Shown here in pieces: positions 32,316 through 42,781 of a DNA stretch of 64,000 nucleotides. Both the position numbers and the translations under genes were made by a program. Source of the DNA: Bemisia tabaci (taxonomy: Eukaryota; Arthropoda; Insecta; Hemiptera; Aleyrodidae); contig NC_092801.1 in the NCBI RefSeq assembly GCF_918797505.1, positions 23,002,116 to 23,066,115 on the forward strand, read 5' to 3'. The notes beneath the pieces were generated by a model. That model saw only the letters and a list, made by a program, of their open reading frames with translations. It made no database searches and was not told where the DNA came from. The stretch's first letter is position 1, and every line of letters starts with the position of its first letter.

Positions 32316-32799
32316 TAACAAGGCACCGGTAAATCGAAAATTTTGGAAAGAAAAACGCCGTATGAGCATTTAGACGTTGCCAAATCTTCCCTGATAAAAT
32401 ATTTATCTGTCAAGAAAGCTATTAATACTTTTTTAGTACACTTTCAGGTATCTTAAATTCATTACAAACGAAATTGTCTGAAAAATTGAAAGATGTTCAG
32501 GATTTTCTTAGTAACTCGGTTTTCATCGGAGAAAATCTGCCGTGCTAAGGAGCAGGGCCGGATTTAGGGGGTCGCCACATGGGCCGCGGCCCATGGCGGC
32601 AAATTTAGGGAGCGGCAAATTATGCAATTTTTTTTAAATGTAGATATAACAAAAATCGGATTCAGAAAAAAATTATTAACAAGAAAATATCTCTTTTCCT
32701 GAGAGTATAGTAATTTCTAATTTTGCCGTCTTTCGGTGATACAAAAGACTGCGCACCTTTAATTAGTTGAGTTAAGAGAGAAACCAAACACGTAATTTG

Positions 32800-32935
32800 G
32801 CCTGGAGCGGCGCGGCGCAGCGAGCAATGATTACGAGGACTTGAGATGAAAAGGAGAAGTCCTCGGCGCGGCGGTCGGCATGTAACACATATTAGCGCCT
32901 ACAAGAGTGCATGAATACTTCACGCATTGCGTCAA
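32800..32935 (+). repeat. Family G remnant, left part (in element H)
   Basis: AGCGCCTACAAGAGTGCATG and AATACTTCACGCATTGCGTC match the 71-bp unit. The unit continues at 35690-35815 beyond the inserted long-TIR element. Confidence 0.55.
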
Positions 32936-32937
32936 TA

Positions 32938-33395
32938 GTCCAGGAATTATACGAAAGTTAAGGGAAAAAATTAATAACAAGCTGATTTTTGGCATAGTGA
33001 GTCCTTATGACCCCCTGAATGCCCAAAAAAAAGTCCTCATCGATAGGGTGACGGCTTTGGGTTTTATGGGGGGGGTAAGTGCCCCAAAATCGGTTTTATA
33101 GTCATAACTCGAGAACGGTTGCTTGTATCACTACGTATAGCACCATTTTCTGAATCCTCGTAAAATTTCGGATCGATATAAGCTCTTATTGGTTTTCCCC
33201 GGCCCCCCGGTGCCCCCCAATATAGCAAAAATGTAATTTAGAGGAACATTTTTGACAATTTTTCTGCAGGAAAAAATTGATTAAGACTTCTCGACAGCAA
33301 ATGCTGCTTTATATGTCACTCTGAACTGTTGGTACAATTCATAGTGAGTTCATTGGCTCACAATGGCCTACGTGCTGAATTTTGGACGGGGGGGA
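32938..33395 (+). repeat. Left long terminal inverted repeat of element I
   Basis: Near-identical, inverted, to 35222-35685. Includes GGCACCGGGGGGCC-type G/C runs and the CTCGAGAACGGTTGC box. The inner edge is at a G-run near 33384-33396, mirrored by the C-run at 35221-35235. Confidence 0.8.
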
Positions 33396-33725
33396 GGGAG
33401 CCCCCAAACATTGGTAGAAAAAATACACATGAAGAGGGGTTCCAACCTTGTTTCTCAAAACTGATCGATCATGCAGGAGAGTTGAAATTCTATGAAAATA
33501 ATTTAGAATTTAAAGTACTAGCTGAGATTAAAATTAAAGCGAAGGGGGGGGGAGGCGGGGGGCTGGAGCCGAAGAAGTCCCCCCCCCCCCACATGAACGG
33601 TCCCCGCCAAAAGTATGGAGAAAGATGAGGAAATTAATGCGAGCCAATTTTGAATGAAGGAAATAAAAATAGAGTATAATTTTGGTAATGAACATAAATT
33701 TTGACTTCGACTTACGGACGTAAAT

Positions 33726-35181
33726 TTACAGGATGTTAATTGTCAGTCGGGACGATTTTCGCTTTCTCTTCGGAGCCGGTTCGTCAGTGGATGAGCTTCC
33801 AACGACTGTTTGTCTTGGTTGGCTGTCGGACGTTGACGTCATCTGCGATAGCTCACTCGTTGGATCCAATTGACCCTCTTCATTAATTTCTGGCAAGTCC
33901 TCCGTTTCAAGAAGATCACCATCGACATCATGTTCCTCGTCTTCTAAGTCTAGAATTCTAGAGTTTTCGCAGGAATTACCATTGCAGTTGATGCAGACCT
34001 CAGAACATTGAAGTCCTATTTTTCGGCACCCGCACGACTTTGCACAACAGCAAAAAATTGAATTCAAAACTTTTGAAGGCGCTGGACCAAGGGTTGATCG
34101 AATTGGAGAAAGTTTGGGGTTTCTGTGCCAACCCCATTTATCCGCTGGCGGAGTATTACCAAGCCACGACTGTACCTGGTGGTACACCCGCAAAGAGTGC
34201 ATTTTTGCGGCGTCTTCTGTAGGTGGCAGAGATGCAAGTTGATTTTTCTCGCTGCCCACGATTTTTTTCTTAAAGCAAATGAACCTAAATTCATTTAAGG
34301 ACTAGGTTTTCTCAGGGGCACCATACAACCCTAGTAAAAGCTTTTCTCCTGACGAGGCAATTACTTCCGGTTGCACTCCTGTTTCTTTGAAACACTCAGC
34401 GGCTGCAGCTAAACAACTCTTTTTCTCCATTAACTTGCAAAGAGTTAACTTGCCCTTCCCAAAAATTGAAAGGTCGTATCGCATCCTGAAAAGGCATGCA
34501 AGAGCAAAATGTTTGCCTTCAAAACAGGTTTCTTATCAAGACTTCGTGACGAATACATTTTAGGGAGTACTTTGTTTCGGCCAGGTTTCAAGAAAAAAAT
34601 TTCTTTATCACTTGGTGATAACGCAATCAGTATTACAAGAAGATCTATATCTTCCCCGATAATGACGCAATTCTTGTAAGTCTTAGACATGCTCATAGCT
34701 GTTTCAACGATGAGACGATGGTTGCAAGCGAGGTTCTGATCCTTGTGAAAATTAATTCGAGGGATGACTTTACTTCCATATCGTCGACATCTTTCACTCG
34801 TTTTTGTTGTGTCGAATTATTCTGAATATCCATCAAACACGATGGAGCACTTTGGCCCAAATTTTCTCCGAATAAAGGACACGTAAAGATCTAATACACC
34901 ACCGTAAGTTCCGAAGCGAGGCCACACAACTTTATGTAATAAATGACCACCGTCTATGACAAAGTAACTATCTGGCGGCGGCGTGTCATTACCTATCGCT
35001 TAAAAATTGAGTACAATGTTGATTTCTGGGTTTTCCGCATGTTGCCATTATCAAAGAGTGCCATTGGGTACGGAAGAAGCTCATATTGAAAATAATTTTG
35101 AAGATCATCCTGTGACCCTAAAAACACCGAAATTCGTTGGAAGAGACGAAGTGGGTCACAAGTAACATCATCATCGTGCAC
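33726..35181 (-). pseudogene. Decayed XPG-like nuclease / tesmin-type CXC-domain protein of element I
   Basis: Read from 35181 down, the protein begins with DPLRLFQRI and a YELLPYPMALFD segment, then FVIDGGHLLHK and CSIVFDGYSE. It continues with GEDIDLLVIL and the FSGCDTT motif (about 34450-34660), a GKGK segment, then ASLPPTEDAAKMHSLRVYHQ. A CXC (tesmin/TSO1-like) cysteine block follows at about 33969-34052 (CCCAKSCGCRKIGLQC), then an acidic stretch and a basic KRKRK tail. The motif order matches a protein I recall from many insect and cnidarian genomes, with an XPG-like fold inferred from GEDxDLL and GCDTT. It is broken by a frameshift near 34995, a nonsense codon at 34817-34819, a frameshift near 34490 and a nonsense codon at 34302-34304. 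It is therefore non-functional here. Confidence 0.7.
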
Positions 35182-35221
35182 TTTAAAAGTGCTATTCTAA
35201 GTGGCTCACTAAGTGGCTCTC

Positions 35222-35685
35222 CCCCCCCCCCCCCCGTCCAGAATTCAGCACGTAGGACATTGTGAGCCAATGAACTCACTATGAATTGTACCAACAGTTC
35301 AGAGTGACATATAAAGCAGCATTTGCTGTCGAGAAGTCATCTTCCGCAGAAAAACTGTCAAAAATGTTCCTCTAAATTACATTTTTGCTATATTGGGGGG
35401 CACCGGGGGGGCCGGGGAAAACCAATAAGAGCTTATATCGATCCGAAATTTTACGAGGATTCAGAAAATGGTGCTATACGTAGTGATACAAGCAACCGTT
35501 CTCGAGTTATGACTATGAAACCGATTTTGGGGCACTTACCCCCCCATAAAACCCAAAGCCGTCACCCTATCGATGAGGACTTTTTTTTGGGCACTCAGGG
35601 GGTCATAAGGACTCACTATGCCAAAAATCAGCTTGTTATTAATTTTTTCCCTTAACTGCCTGAATTTGACGTATAATTCCTGGAC
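35222..35685 (-). repeat. Right long terminal inverted repeat of element I
   Basis: Mirror of 32938-33395. Begins at a C-run of about 15 bases and ends TTCCTGGAC. The very low arm divergence contrasts with the decayed gene between the arms. Confidence 0.8.
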
Positions 35686-35689
35686 TACA

Positions 35690-35815
35690 AAATACAGTGC
35701 GGTCAACAGCCAACAGCAGTCAGCGTGAAACGCGAGGCACCTACAAGACTGCATGAATATTGCACGCATTGCGTCAAACACAGTGCGGTCAATGCGGCGG
35801 CGGAAGTTAAAACTA
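35690..35815 (+). repeat. Family G remnant, right part (in element H)
   Basis: CAGTGCGGTCAACAGCC, GCGAGGCACCTACAAGACTGC and CATTGCGTCAAACACAGTGCG are continuous with the unit left at 32935. Confidence 0.55.
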
Positions 35816-36661
35816 TTAAAACACATTTATGTTTGTTCTTTCATAATTTTTTAGTTCATTTCTTACAAATGAAAGGCCTTGTCCGTACAGAAGTAGGTTA
35901 ACGAAACTGAACTTTCGCGCAAAGTTCTGTGAACTTTTGCTAGTAGTGTTGACAGGGCTTACGCAAAAAATGTGTTCAACACTAGTGAACGCATCTTATG
36001 CACCCTCCCCTTCCGGCACGTTCTCTTAATGGTTTTTATTGATATTTCAAAACGAATAAGAAGGGGGCGACAAAATACAGGCGGCCCATGGGCGGCAAGT
36101 TGGTAAATCCGGCCCTGCTAAGGAAGAACGCTGTATGAACCTTCAGATGCTACCAAGTTTTCCTCGATAAAACCGAATTTATTATGAAAATTGTGAATAT
36201 TTTATTCCGGAATTTCCGGACAATTTTGCACGCAATTTAATCTAAAATATCTGATAATTTCAAGGAAGAATTTGCATGAATGTCCTCAAAAACACATGTT
36301 TTATCGTGGAAAATTTGGTAGTTCTCGAATTTCATGCGACGTTCTTCCATAGCACGGCTGAAATGCGGCATTGACTAAAGGCTCATATGGCGTTTTTCCT
36401 TAGTAGGTTTTGAGAGCCAAGCGAAAATTTAATAGTTACTCAAAAATAAAAGCCCTCTCCAGAGGACCGTAAAAATCGTGGCATTGTCCCATTTTTTCTT
36501 TCACTCATAACTCCTCATAATTTCCAGCTCTCAGTGAGTAAAAGAACAGTTTTGTTTTTCTTCATTCTAGTCCTTTCCGACTTGAACGGCAGCGAATATT
36601 TGACGAGCCTCTATTGTTACATTTGATTATTATTTTCCTGCTCTCATTCTGCGCCGCGTCG

Positions 36662-36895
36662 CACAGTGAATCGAGTCAATTAGAGAGGTCGGACATGCTA
36701 ATTTTTTACTAAAACTGCAAATTTTGATGATTAATTCGTCACATTTTAAATTTTAAGGGGTGCTTTTAGAGGAAAATTTTACTAGGAAACCATTGGAACC
36801 ATTTTTACGGCCTCAAAGTTTTGTACAAACGGAGCTATACGCTTTTAAAGTTTCCAAATTTTGTCCGACATCTCCTATTGACTCGATCCACTGTG
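36662..36895 (+). mobile_element. MITE family Z, copy 2
   Basis: Ends CACAGTGAATCGAGTCAATT and GACTCGATCCACTGTG. Interior GGTGCTTTTAGAGGAAAATTTT is collinear with 21551-21783. Confidence 0.75.
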
Positions 36896-37300
36896 CGCCG
36901 TGTCCAAACAATCTCAAAGCCGCAAGGGAAATATGCGACTCTTTGCTCTTTTGTGCATTCATATCCGAACTCATGTTCTCTTTCACTCGAAAGTTCTCTC
37001 CAATTTCAGCTCCATTTTACTCTACTTTCCCTGATTAAGCTTTCATAAGTCAAAAGTAGAACTTGGGCATATCACATCGCAAACAATAACGCTTGCTGCT
37101 TTTCAGATGTCTGGCTCGATTTCAAAAGTATGTGACACAAGATGATCAAGCGTAAAATTTTGAAAGAAGTAAAACTGACACTAGCGAAAGCACAAAGGAG
37201 TGGTATTTCGCCTTCAATTCTCGAAGTAGGCCAAAAAACATACTCGGTGCAGTGATACTTATCTGCTCGAAGTTGTGTATTTTACGTTGTCCACAGTAAA
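36896..37300. other. Unassigned DNA
   Basis: Nothing recognised. Confidence 0.4.
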
Positions 37301-37617
37301 TAATTTGCAGGTGTCTGAAATTTGATAAATTTCGTGTTTAAGTGGAAACTACTGAGTGGACTGAACACGAAGATGCATTTGGTTTATGAATGAAACAATT
37401 ATATGAGAAGATGTGACAAAATGATCTGATCTGGTAAAATAGTGTGTTTAAATGGAAAATGCCGCCATATAACGTCACCAGGCGGTGAATTTTCTCACTT
37501 TTAAATATGTTTTTATACTATTTCCCATATCAGAAAAAAATTATAAAAAATACTGTGGAGTCAGCTCTTTAAGCACTTTCAGATAAAGCAATAAAAAATG
37601 TGCATGCAAATTCTCCA
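37301..37617 (-). mobile_element. MITE family L, copy 3 (inverted)
   Basis: Ends near AATTTGCAGGTGTCTG and GCATGCAAATTCTCC. The interior (GTCACCAGGCGGTGAATTTTC, ATATGTTTTTATACTATTTCCC) is the reverse complement of copies at 45496 and 46361. Confidence 0.65.
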
Positions 37618-38640
37618 TTCTTCCTTTGCGGTGAACTAAATAAAACTTAATGTGAACTTGTTTAATGTGAAGCTAGTTGTGTTTCCCGTATTCAATACAT
37701 CTATGATTGATAATGAACATCTGATGTAAAAATAATAATTTACTCTCAAATGAAGATGTGGAAACAGTATTATAGTTGGTGTGTGTTAGTGTGTTATAAA
37801 TTTGCACGTGATGTGTTCTTGAAATTTTAGCGATTTCCAAAAGTTTAAGTGCTTCAACTCAATGAGAAGCAAAGAAGGACTTTGTCATGGAAAATAATGG
37901 AAGAGATTTCAGAGATATTTCTTATTTTCTTCATAAATTTCGAGGGTACTAAACTTCACCTTGGTGCATTTAGCTTTTGCAAGCAGCAATATCAGGTCTA
38001 ATGAATTTGATATTGAAAAGCTCTTGAAATGAGAACTACATAGTGAATAATTTAAAAACGTTAATTAGATTTAGAGGCTAGAAAATCTACCAGAAAATAA
38101 AAATCACAAGACAAGGAGTACTAACTCAACATTTATTTAAGAAAACCACACTATTAAAGTATTTACAGACATTCATCGGTGATTGAGATTGAAATAAAGA
38201 GGAATGAGTTAGACATGAAGACCACTAATTGAAGACTCATAATTTGATATTTTCATGGAGTGGACTGAGTGTGAATATAAAAAACACAGTCTGCGGAATG
38301 TATTACAAACATTTGTTTTACACTCATCGTTCTTCTCCTGAACATTTATTGATTCAGTATCACTATTTTAGGAGCCACAAAAAGAAATGTCACAGAAAAG
38401 TAACAACTTTTCTATGCATACTTAGGTTGATGAGATAGTCCCTATTTTTAAGGTCGTAAAAAATATGCGTTTTTTTAATGTGAGAGTACATGTCCATCAA
38501 GCAATTGCCTTCACTTATCGATATGCACTTATATTGACAGTAAGATAAGACCTCTCATAACAGGTCTTACTAATACTTATACATTTTACACAACATACAC
38601 TTGATAAGGAGATTGAGACCTCTCTACCTACATTTTCCAT
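37618..38640. other. Unassigned AT-rich DNA 3' of the gene pair
   Basis: Nothing recognised: no exon with a familiar domain and no repeat family shared with the rest of the window. Confidence 0.45.
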
Positions 38641-38647
38641 GCCATCA

Positions 38648-38653
38648 TTTATT
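38648..38653 (-). terminator. Candidate polyadenylation signal of Urad copy A
   Basis: AATAAA on the minus strand, about 155 bp past the stop codon of copy A. It is the first canonical hexamer I see at a plausible distance. Cleavage site not known. Confidence 0.4.
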
Positions 38654-38807
38654 CTGCATCCCGCTTACACCGAGAGTTAGATTTTAAACTCGATCCATCA
38701 AAACATTTGATGTTTTCATTCTGTATCAAACGAAATCGATGTACCGCGATACCACAAAACGAAACGCTTCAAACCCCGATTTTCAGGTACATATGTAAGT
38801 TCGACTT

Positions 38808-38985
38808 TTAGTCCACAATTAAGTTTGATAGCCTGTGTTTGCTGATTTTTTTCACTTCTCTGATACCTGCGTTAATTTCTGATTCTACATCACTGTCAAG
38901 GCGTTCTTGCATAGACGACAATATCTTGTGTGGATCATTTCCTGCCACGCACATTATGAAGGGAAAGCCGAATTTTTTCCTGTAC
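38808..38985 (-). CDS. Urad: Urad copy A, exon 3
   Basis: 178 nt after acceptor CCTTTCAG, ending in TAA at 38808-38810. Encodes YRKKFGFPFIMCV, the ERLDSDVESEI helix and KHRLSNLI. Confidence 0.87.
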
Positions 38986-40913
38986 CTGAAAGGAAGGAGG
39001 GACAATTTTTAATCTCTTGCAATTTTAATGTTTCTCGAAATTTCCGGCTGAAATATGCCCAAATGGAAAAACGGAGGAAATATTTTTTCTGAAAATGTAA
39101 CGGAGACAGATACTGCCGTGCCAAGAAAAAACTCCGTATAAACATTCGAGAGTTGCCATATTTCCGCGGATAAAGTGTTCATTTTAGCGAAAACTTATAA
39201 ATATTTTTTCTTGAAATTTTCAGACTTTTTAGATCAAATTATAAACAAAATTATCTGAGAAATTGACAGAAAAATATTCAAACATTTTCCGAAAAATCAG
39301 TGATTTGCCAGAGGTTTGGCAATGCCTGAAGACTCATGCGGCGTTTTTCCTTAGCACAGCAGGATATTCAGCAACCTCATTAGAATCTCGTTGGATTTTT
39401 GTTTTTTTCGTTTTCCACAGGGGAATAATGATTACTCTAGGCCAGAAATGATAGATGTAATACCCTCTGAGAAGAAATTTTTAAAAACAATTTGTAAGTG
39501 TGATGAGTTCGTCAAAAGTCTAGAGTGTAAACTTATCTTGGCATAAATGTTACACTACCAAAAATGGGCAAAATTGTAAGAACTCATTGAGATTTCTTAT
39601 CCGTTTTATTCTGACTTTTGCTCTGAACATGATTTTTTCCTCTGAGCATTTCAAATAATGACAAAAATCAGTTGAGGATGTTGCGTCAATAGCAAATTCT
39701 CTTTATTCAAAACTTACAGTGCATTAAGTTCTGTGAAGCTTGACTGGGTATGTTCAGGTAATGTTGTTAGACCCGATTTTGTTTGTTCATTCACAGAGTC
39801 TTCCGTCACGTGTTTGTTTAGGGATGCAAGCTCCGGATGCTGATGGAGAATTTTCATTTTGTCTATCAAATCAGACATAAAAGTAGAATTCAATATAGCT
39901 CATAAAATTAGGGTCAGACCCTCCAACAACCTTAAAAAGCCCCTTTAGATATTAAAAGTCTTACAAGAATGTTCAGGCTGACTTCAAGGTTTCGACAAAC
40001 TAGGTTCTGTTTACTTTTATCGTCCTTTTTGGCCTAGTTTGGTTTCAGAACATTTCAGAGTGTCCTCTATTATTAGGTTTATATATTCGTTTCAAAACAT
40101 TGTTTCCGGTGAATTCTTAGTGTCAGTAATTAGTTGCTCTTGATCAACATTTCCTACCTAAATGAATTAACATATATCAACGGTGTAAGTCGGCAATCGC
40201 ATAACTCGTTTGCGGTGTCTGAAAATCTCCGCCTCTATGTTATTTTTTTAAAGGAGAACAAATTGGCATCATACCTTGAAGTTTTTGCAGAATTTTCTTC
40301 GTACAGAGAAGAAAAATCACGGCAGTTTTAAAAAATTGCCGTTGAATAATTTTCCGTTTAAAAAATGAAGTATGACAGGAAGTCTGCGACGTCGCAAACT
40401 GACTTATGTGATTGCCGACTTACGTACACCGTCGATATTCCAGTCGCTTGATTTTTCAAAAAATAAAGAATATTCACAGAGTTTTCTGTTTTTGTTTTTT
40501 AAATATGCAAAACTCTGGAGGTCTTTAAATTTTTACCATCTGCCTATGGATCGATATTTGAAAGAATGCTCGATTTGACTTTTAACTTATTAAAACAGAT
40601 ATATTCTTATTAAAATCACATACCTATGTACTGCAGAGTAAAAGTCAAAGGATTCATTTCTTCAAGTCAGCAAATAAAAAATTAAGATTTGTGATTATAA
40701 AAAATTGATTTCATTTTGTTTCTCACCTTCAATCGTAAGTGCGTCAAAAAACTCTTCAAGTGAAGAAAGGACTTCGTATGTATTCATGTACGGTCGGCGA
40801 GTTAGGAGATGTAAAGCTGCTTGAGGACATTTTTCGACCACATTTCCAAAGGTCATCATGAATTTTGGTTTGTTCATGCCATTGATTTCTTTAATATTCA
40901 ACTGTTGAACCAT
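38808..40913 (-). CDS. Urad: OHCU decarboxylase, copy A (active-site intact)
   Basis: Decarboxylates OHCU to (S)-allantoin, the third step of urate breakdown after uricase and 5-hydroxyisourate hydrolase. Joined exons 40913-40727, 39862-39718 and 38985-38808 give 510 nt (169 aa), the usual family length. Landmarks are KFMMTFGNVVEKCP and RRPYMN in exon 1, HQHPEL (His71-Pro72, catalytic motif) and SVNEQ (Glu88-Gln89) in exon 2, and YRKKFGFPFIMCV with the C-terminal KHRLSNLI in exon 3. Introns are phase 1 and phase 2, both GT-AG. I chose Met at 40913 by alignment length; an in-frame Met lies 10 codons upstream (40943). The C-terminus IVD is not a PTS1-type peroxisomal signal. Intron 1 carries a MITE-C and intron 2 a MITE-A. 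Its tandem paralogue starts 3.7 kb upstream. Confidence 0.88.
39113..39362 (+). mobile_element. MITE-A in intron 2 of Urad copy A
   Basis: Left end CTGCCGTGCCAAGAAAAAAC, right end TTTTTCCTTAGCACAGCAG. Exact GATA at 39109-39112 and 39363-39366. It lies wholly within the intron, clear of both splice sites. Confidence 0.85.
39718..39862 (-). CDS. Urad: Urad copy A, exon 2
   Basis: 145 nt between acceptor TTTGATAG and donor GTAAGT. Encodes the catalytic segment with HQHPEL and EDSVNEQ and ends in the TELNA segment. The split codon GAC is formed with exon 1 and CTG with exon 3. Confidence 0.85.
40178..40434 (+). mobile_element. MITE family C, copy 2, in intron 1 of Urad copy A
   Basis: Left CAACGGTGTAAGTCGGCAAT, right TGCCGACTTACGTACACCGTCG. 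Exact ATAT at 40174-40177 and 40435-40438. 257 bp, the cleanest copy of the family, without nested insertions. Confidence 0.85.
40727..40913 (-). CDS. Urad: Urad copy A, exon 1
   Basis: 187 nt; donor GGTGAGA after GAAG (phase 1). Encodes the N-terminal helical part with FMMTFGNVVEKCP and RRPYMN. The start codon is the least certain boundary (40913 or 40943). Confidence 0.8.
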
Positions 40914-41941
40914 GTTTGCTTTTGTGATTAACTGTCTATACAAAATATGTTTTCTCCTCTAATGAATGAGTAACAGAGCGTGATGTTTCTTTAATGGTAT
41001 TAAAACCAAAAAATCAGATTTTTTTGACCGATAAGCATTAATAGAAAACCAATTTTTGCGACCGGGAATTTGCTGATTCGGGAATTTTTCGATACCAAAG
41101 TTTCCGGTTTACTGAATCAAATTATAGTGACCGTACTTTAATTCTAGCCGACGTATTTCTGGTTGCCGATCGGTATGTCTTTTTTCAAAATAAAACCTGG
41201 TTGTCTAGTTCCGCGAATTGATCTTTTTTTAAATTAGAACTTTAAGAACGATTACTTTTATGGAAATTATACTTCAGATATTACTGAAAGCACACTTCAC
41301 TTTCTTCAAATAAATTAAATATTTAAATAAACACAAATTTTAGCTCCTCCGAACTATAGTCTAAATGAAAGCGTGGTTTTAATGATTCTGTATGCGAAAT
41401 CCGATATGATTCATACGACTCACTTTGAGAATCACTACTCAGTAGTATTCACAATATTTATATTTCTTCATGACAAACTGAGCAGAACGAAAATCCAGCA
41501 CGAAGCACAAAGTTGAGGACAGAAAAATACTTTTCAGAAATAACCACAGAGAAAGCAGTACATTTATAGTCCCGGCTTTATCAAAACATATTTGTATTTT
41601 GTATCTCTCAAGACGAGAAAGATTAGTCATAAGAGAGACAAAGCCATTAAGAGCATGCCAGATAACATTGATAACGAGTAGCAATAAACGGTTACCAAAA
41701 AAAGAAGGTAAAAAAGCATTCGAATTTTATCAGTATGTTCTTGATAACGCGAAATTAGCGTAAATACGATAGCTGGTGCTTGTTGTTGTTTGTGTCATTC
41801 AACTTTAACTTAACAACTTAGTAATATGACGCCTCTAAAATCGTTTGTTGCGATGATAACTCTTTGAGTTCGCTACGTGCATAAGTGGAGTGCTCTCTTG
41901 TTGTAAAAAGATACGCGTATGAATTTGTTACTAAGGCTTTA
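40914..41941. other. Spacer between Urad copies (5' of copy A)
   Basis: AT-rich. No TATA-initiator arrangement could be assigned with confidence. An 81-codon minus ORF at 41439-41684 has no known motif. The promoter of copy A must lie here or just beyond, but I cannot place it. Confidence 0.4.
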
Positions 41942-42194
41942 CTGCCGTGCTATGGAAAAACGTCATTTGAACATTCAAGAGTTACCAAATCTCCTCCAAT
42001 AAAATATTGATTTTTGAAGAGAGTTATAAATATTTTCTGTCAAAAGTTTCAGATAATTTAAATCTGATTGCGATTAAATGTCTCTGAAATATTGAATGAA
42101 AAGTATTCACAGGTTTCCCTGAAAATTCCTCTTATCTCGAAGGAAATTTGGCGACGCCTGGAAGTTTATACGGCGTTTTTCCTTAGCACGGCAG
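41942..42194 (+). mobile_element. MITE-A between the Urad copies
   Basis: Left end CTGCCGTGCTATGGAAAAAC, right end TTTTTCCTTAGCACGGCAG. Flanks do not show a clear 4-bp duplication. Uninterrupted. Confidence 0.8.
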
Positions 42195-42432
42195 ATTCAG
42201 TAAACAGCTGCGTTGTAAACAGATACTCCAGCTTATTTGGTTTTATCTGAACTTATTCTACGCATTCCAATGTAAGTATTTACAATAATAAACTTTCAGC
42301 TGCCAATTGTGTATCGCTTCCAGCCATAGTAAAAGAAGTTTGAATAACATGTTTGGTTCTATGCGAGATGAGGTTCGGAGGGTTTAATAAAATATTTTAA
42401 CGACATTGCAGTATTTTAGATTAAGGTATGTA

Positions 42433-42438
42433 TTTATT
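42433..42438 (-). terminator. Candidate polyadenylation signal of Urad copy B
   Basis: AATAAA on the minus strand, about 166 bp past the copy B stop. The spacing is similar to that in copy A. Confidence 0.4.
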
Positions 42439-42603
42439 CAACATCTCCCAATTCTGAGAAAAACACTGGAAAATGTTTGAAATTATAATTTGTTTCAGAG
42501 GTAAAATTATTTTTGTTTTGTTTTGTTTTCTAATTCCTTTGTGTAATTCGACCATTTTGTTTAAGAAATTAATTATTTTAAAAAATTAATGCCGATTTTT
42601 TAC

Positions 42604-42781
42604 CTAGACCGCAATCAAATTTGATAATCTGATTCGACTGATTTTCTTCACTTCATGTAGGTCAGCATTTAATTCTGATTCTACATCATTTCTCAAACGT
42701 TTCTGCAGAGAAGATAAGATCTTTTCGGGGTCATTTCCTGTCACGCACATTATAAATGGGAAACCAAACTTTTCTCTGTAC
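42604..42781 (-). CDS. Urad: Urad copy B, exon 3
   Basis: 178 nt after acceptor TTCTTCCAG, ending in TAG at 42604-42606. It is the best conserved exon between the two copies. Confidence 0.87.

Larger units (their letters stand above)
32938..35685. mobile_element. Long-TIR transposon I (2.75 kb) with XPG-like/CXC gene
   Basis: Terminal inverted repeats of about 458 bp start GTCCAGGAATTATACG and end CGTATAATTCCTGGAC. They are flanked by TA at 32936-32937 and 35686-35687. The interior between the arms (33396-35221) holds a decayed minus-strand gene for an XPG-nuclease-like protein with a C-terminal CXC domain. No DDE transposase was recognised, so the element may be non-autonomous or may use a protein I cannot identify. 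Long TIRs plus a TA duplication do not match the hAT host element, so this is an independent insertion. Confidence 0.75.
32553..36117 (+). mobile_element. hAT-like element H (3.57 kb, composite)
   Basis: Short TIRs CAGGGCCGGATTTA and TAAATCCGGCCCTG, followed inward by CCCATGG-rich GGCGGCAAATT sequence and its mirror GGCGGCCCATGGGCGGC. It is flanked by CTAAGGAG (32545-32552) and CTAAGGAA (36118-36125), an 8-bp duplication with one mismatch, as expected for hAT insertion. No hAT transposase was recognised. The body carries family G repeat DNA, which is in turn split by the long-TIR element at 32938-35685. Confidence 0.8.
32537..36360 (+). mobile_element. MITE-A inserted in MITE-A, interrupted by the hAT-like element
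   Basis: Left end CTGCCGTGCTAAGG, right end TTCTTCCATAGCACGGCTG. Exact AAAT at 32533-32536 and 36361-36364. It is broken only 16 bp from its left end by the 3.57-kb element H. Confidence 0.8.
32345..36406 (+). mobile_element. MITE-A, outermost member of a nested stack
   Basis: Left part 32345-32536 (GGAAAGAAAAACGCCGTATG onwards) continues at 36361 with AAATGCGGC, GGCTCATATGGCG and TTTTTCCTTAG. The two parts are separated by another MITE-A flanked by AAAT on both sides. Its own outer ends are degraded. Confidence 0.65.

Noticed and set aside
33329..33628. 99-codon plus ORF inside element I
   Set aside because: It runs through the left TIR and a G-rich tract. The decayed gene lies on the opposite strand.
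35221..35235. C-run (and G-runs at 33384 and 33547) as assembly gaps
   Set aside because: The C-run and the G-run near 33384 mirror each other at the inner ends of the long TIRs of element I, so they are native sequence, although exact lengths may be unreliable.
41439..41684. Possible small gene between the Urad copies
   Set aside because: An 81-codon hydrophobic reading without start context, homology or splice signals.
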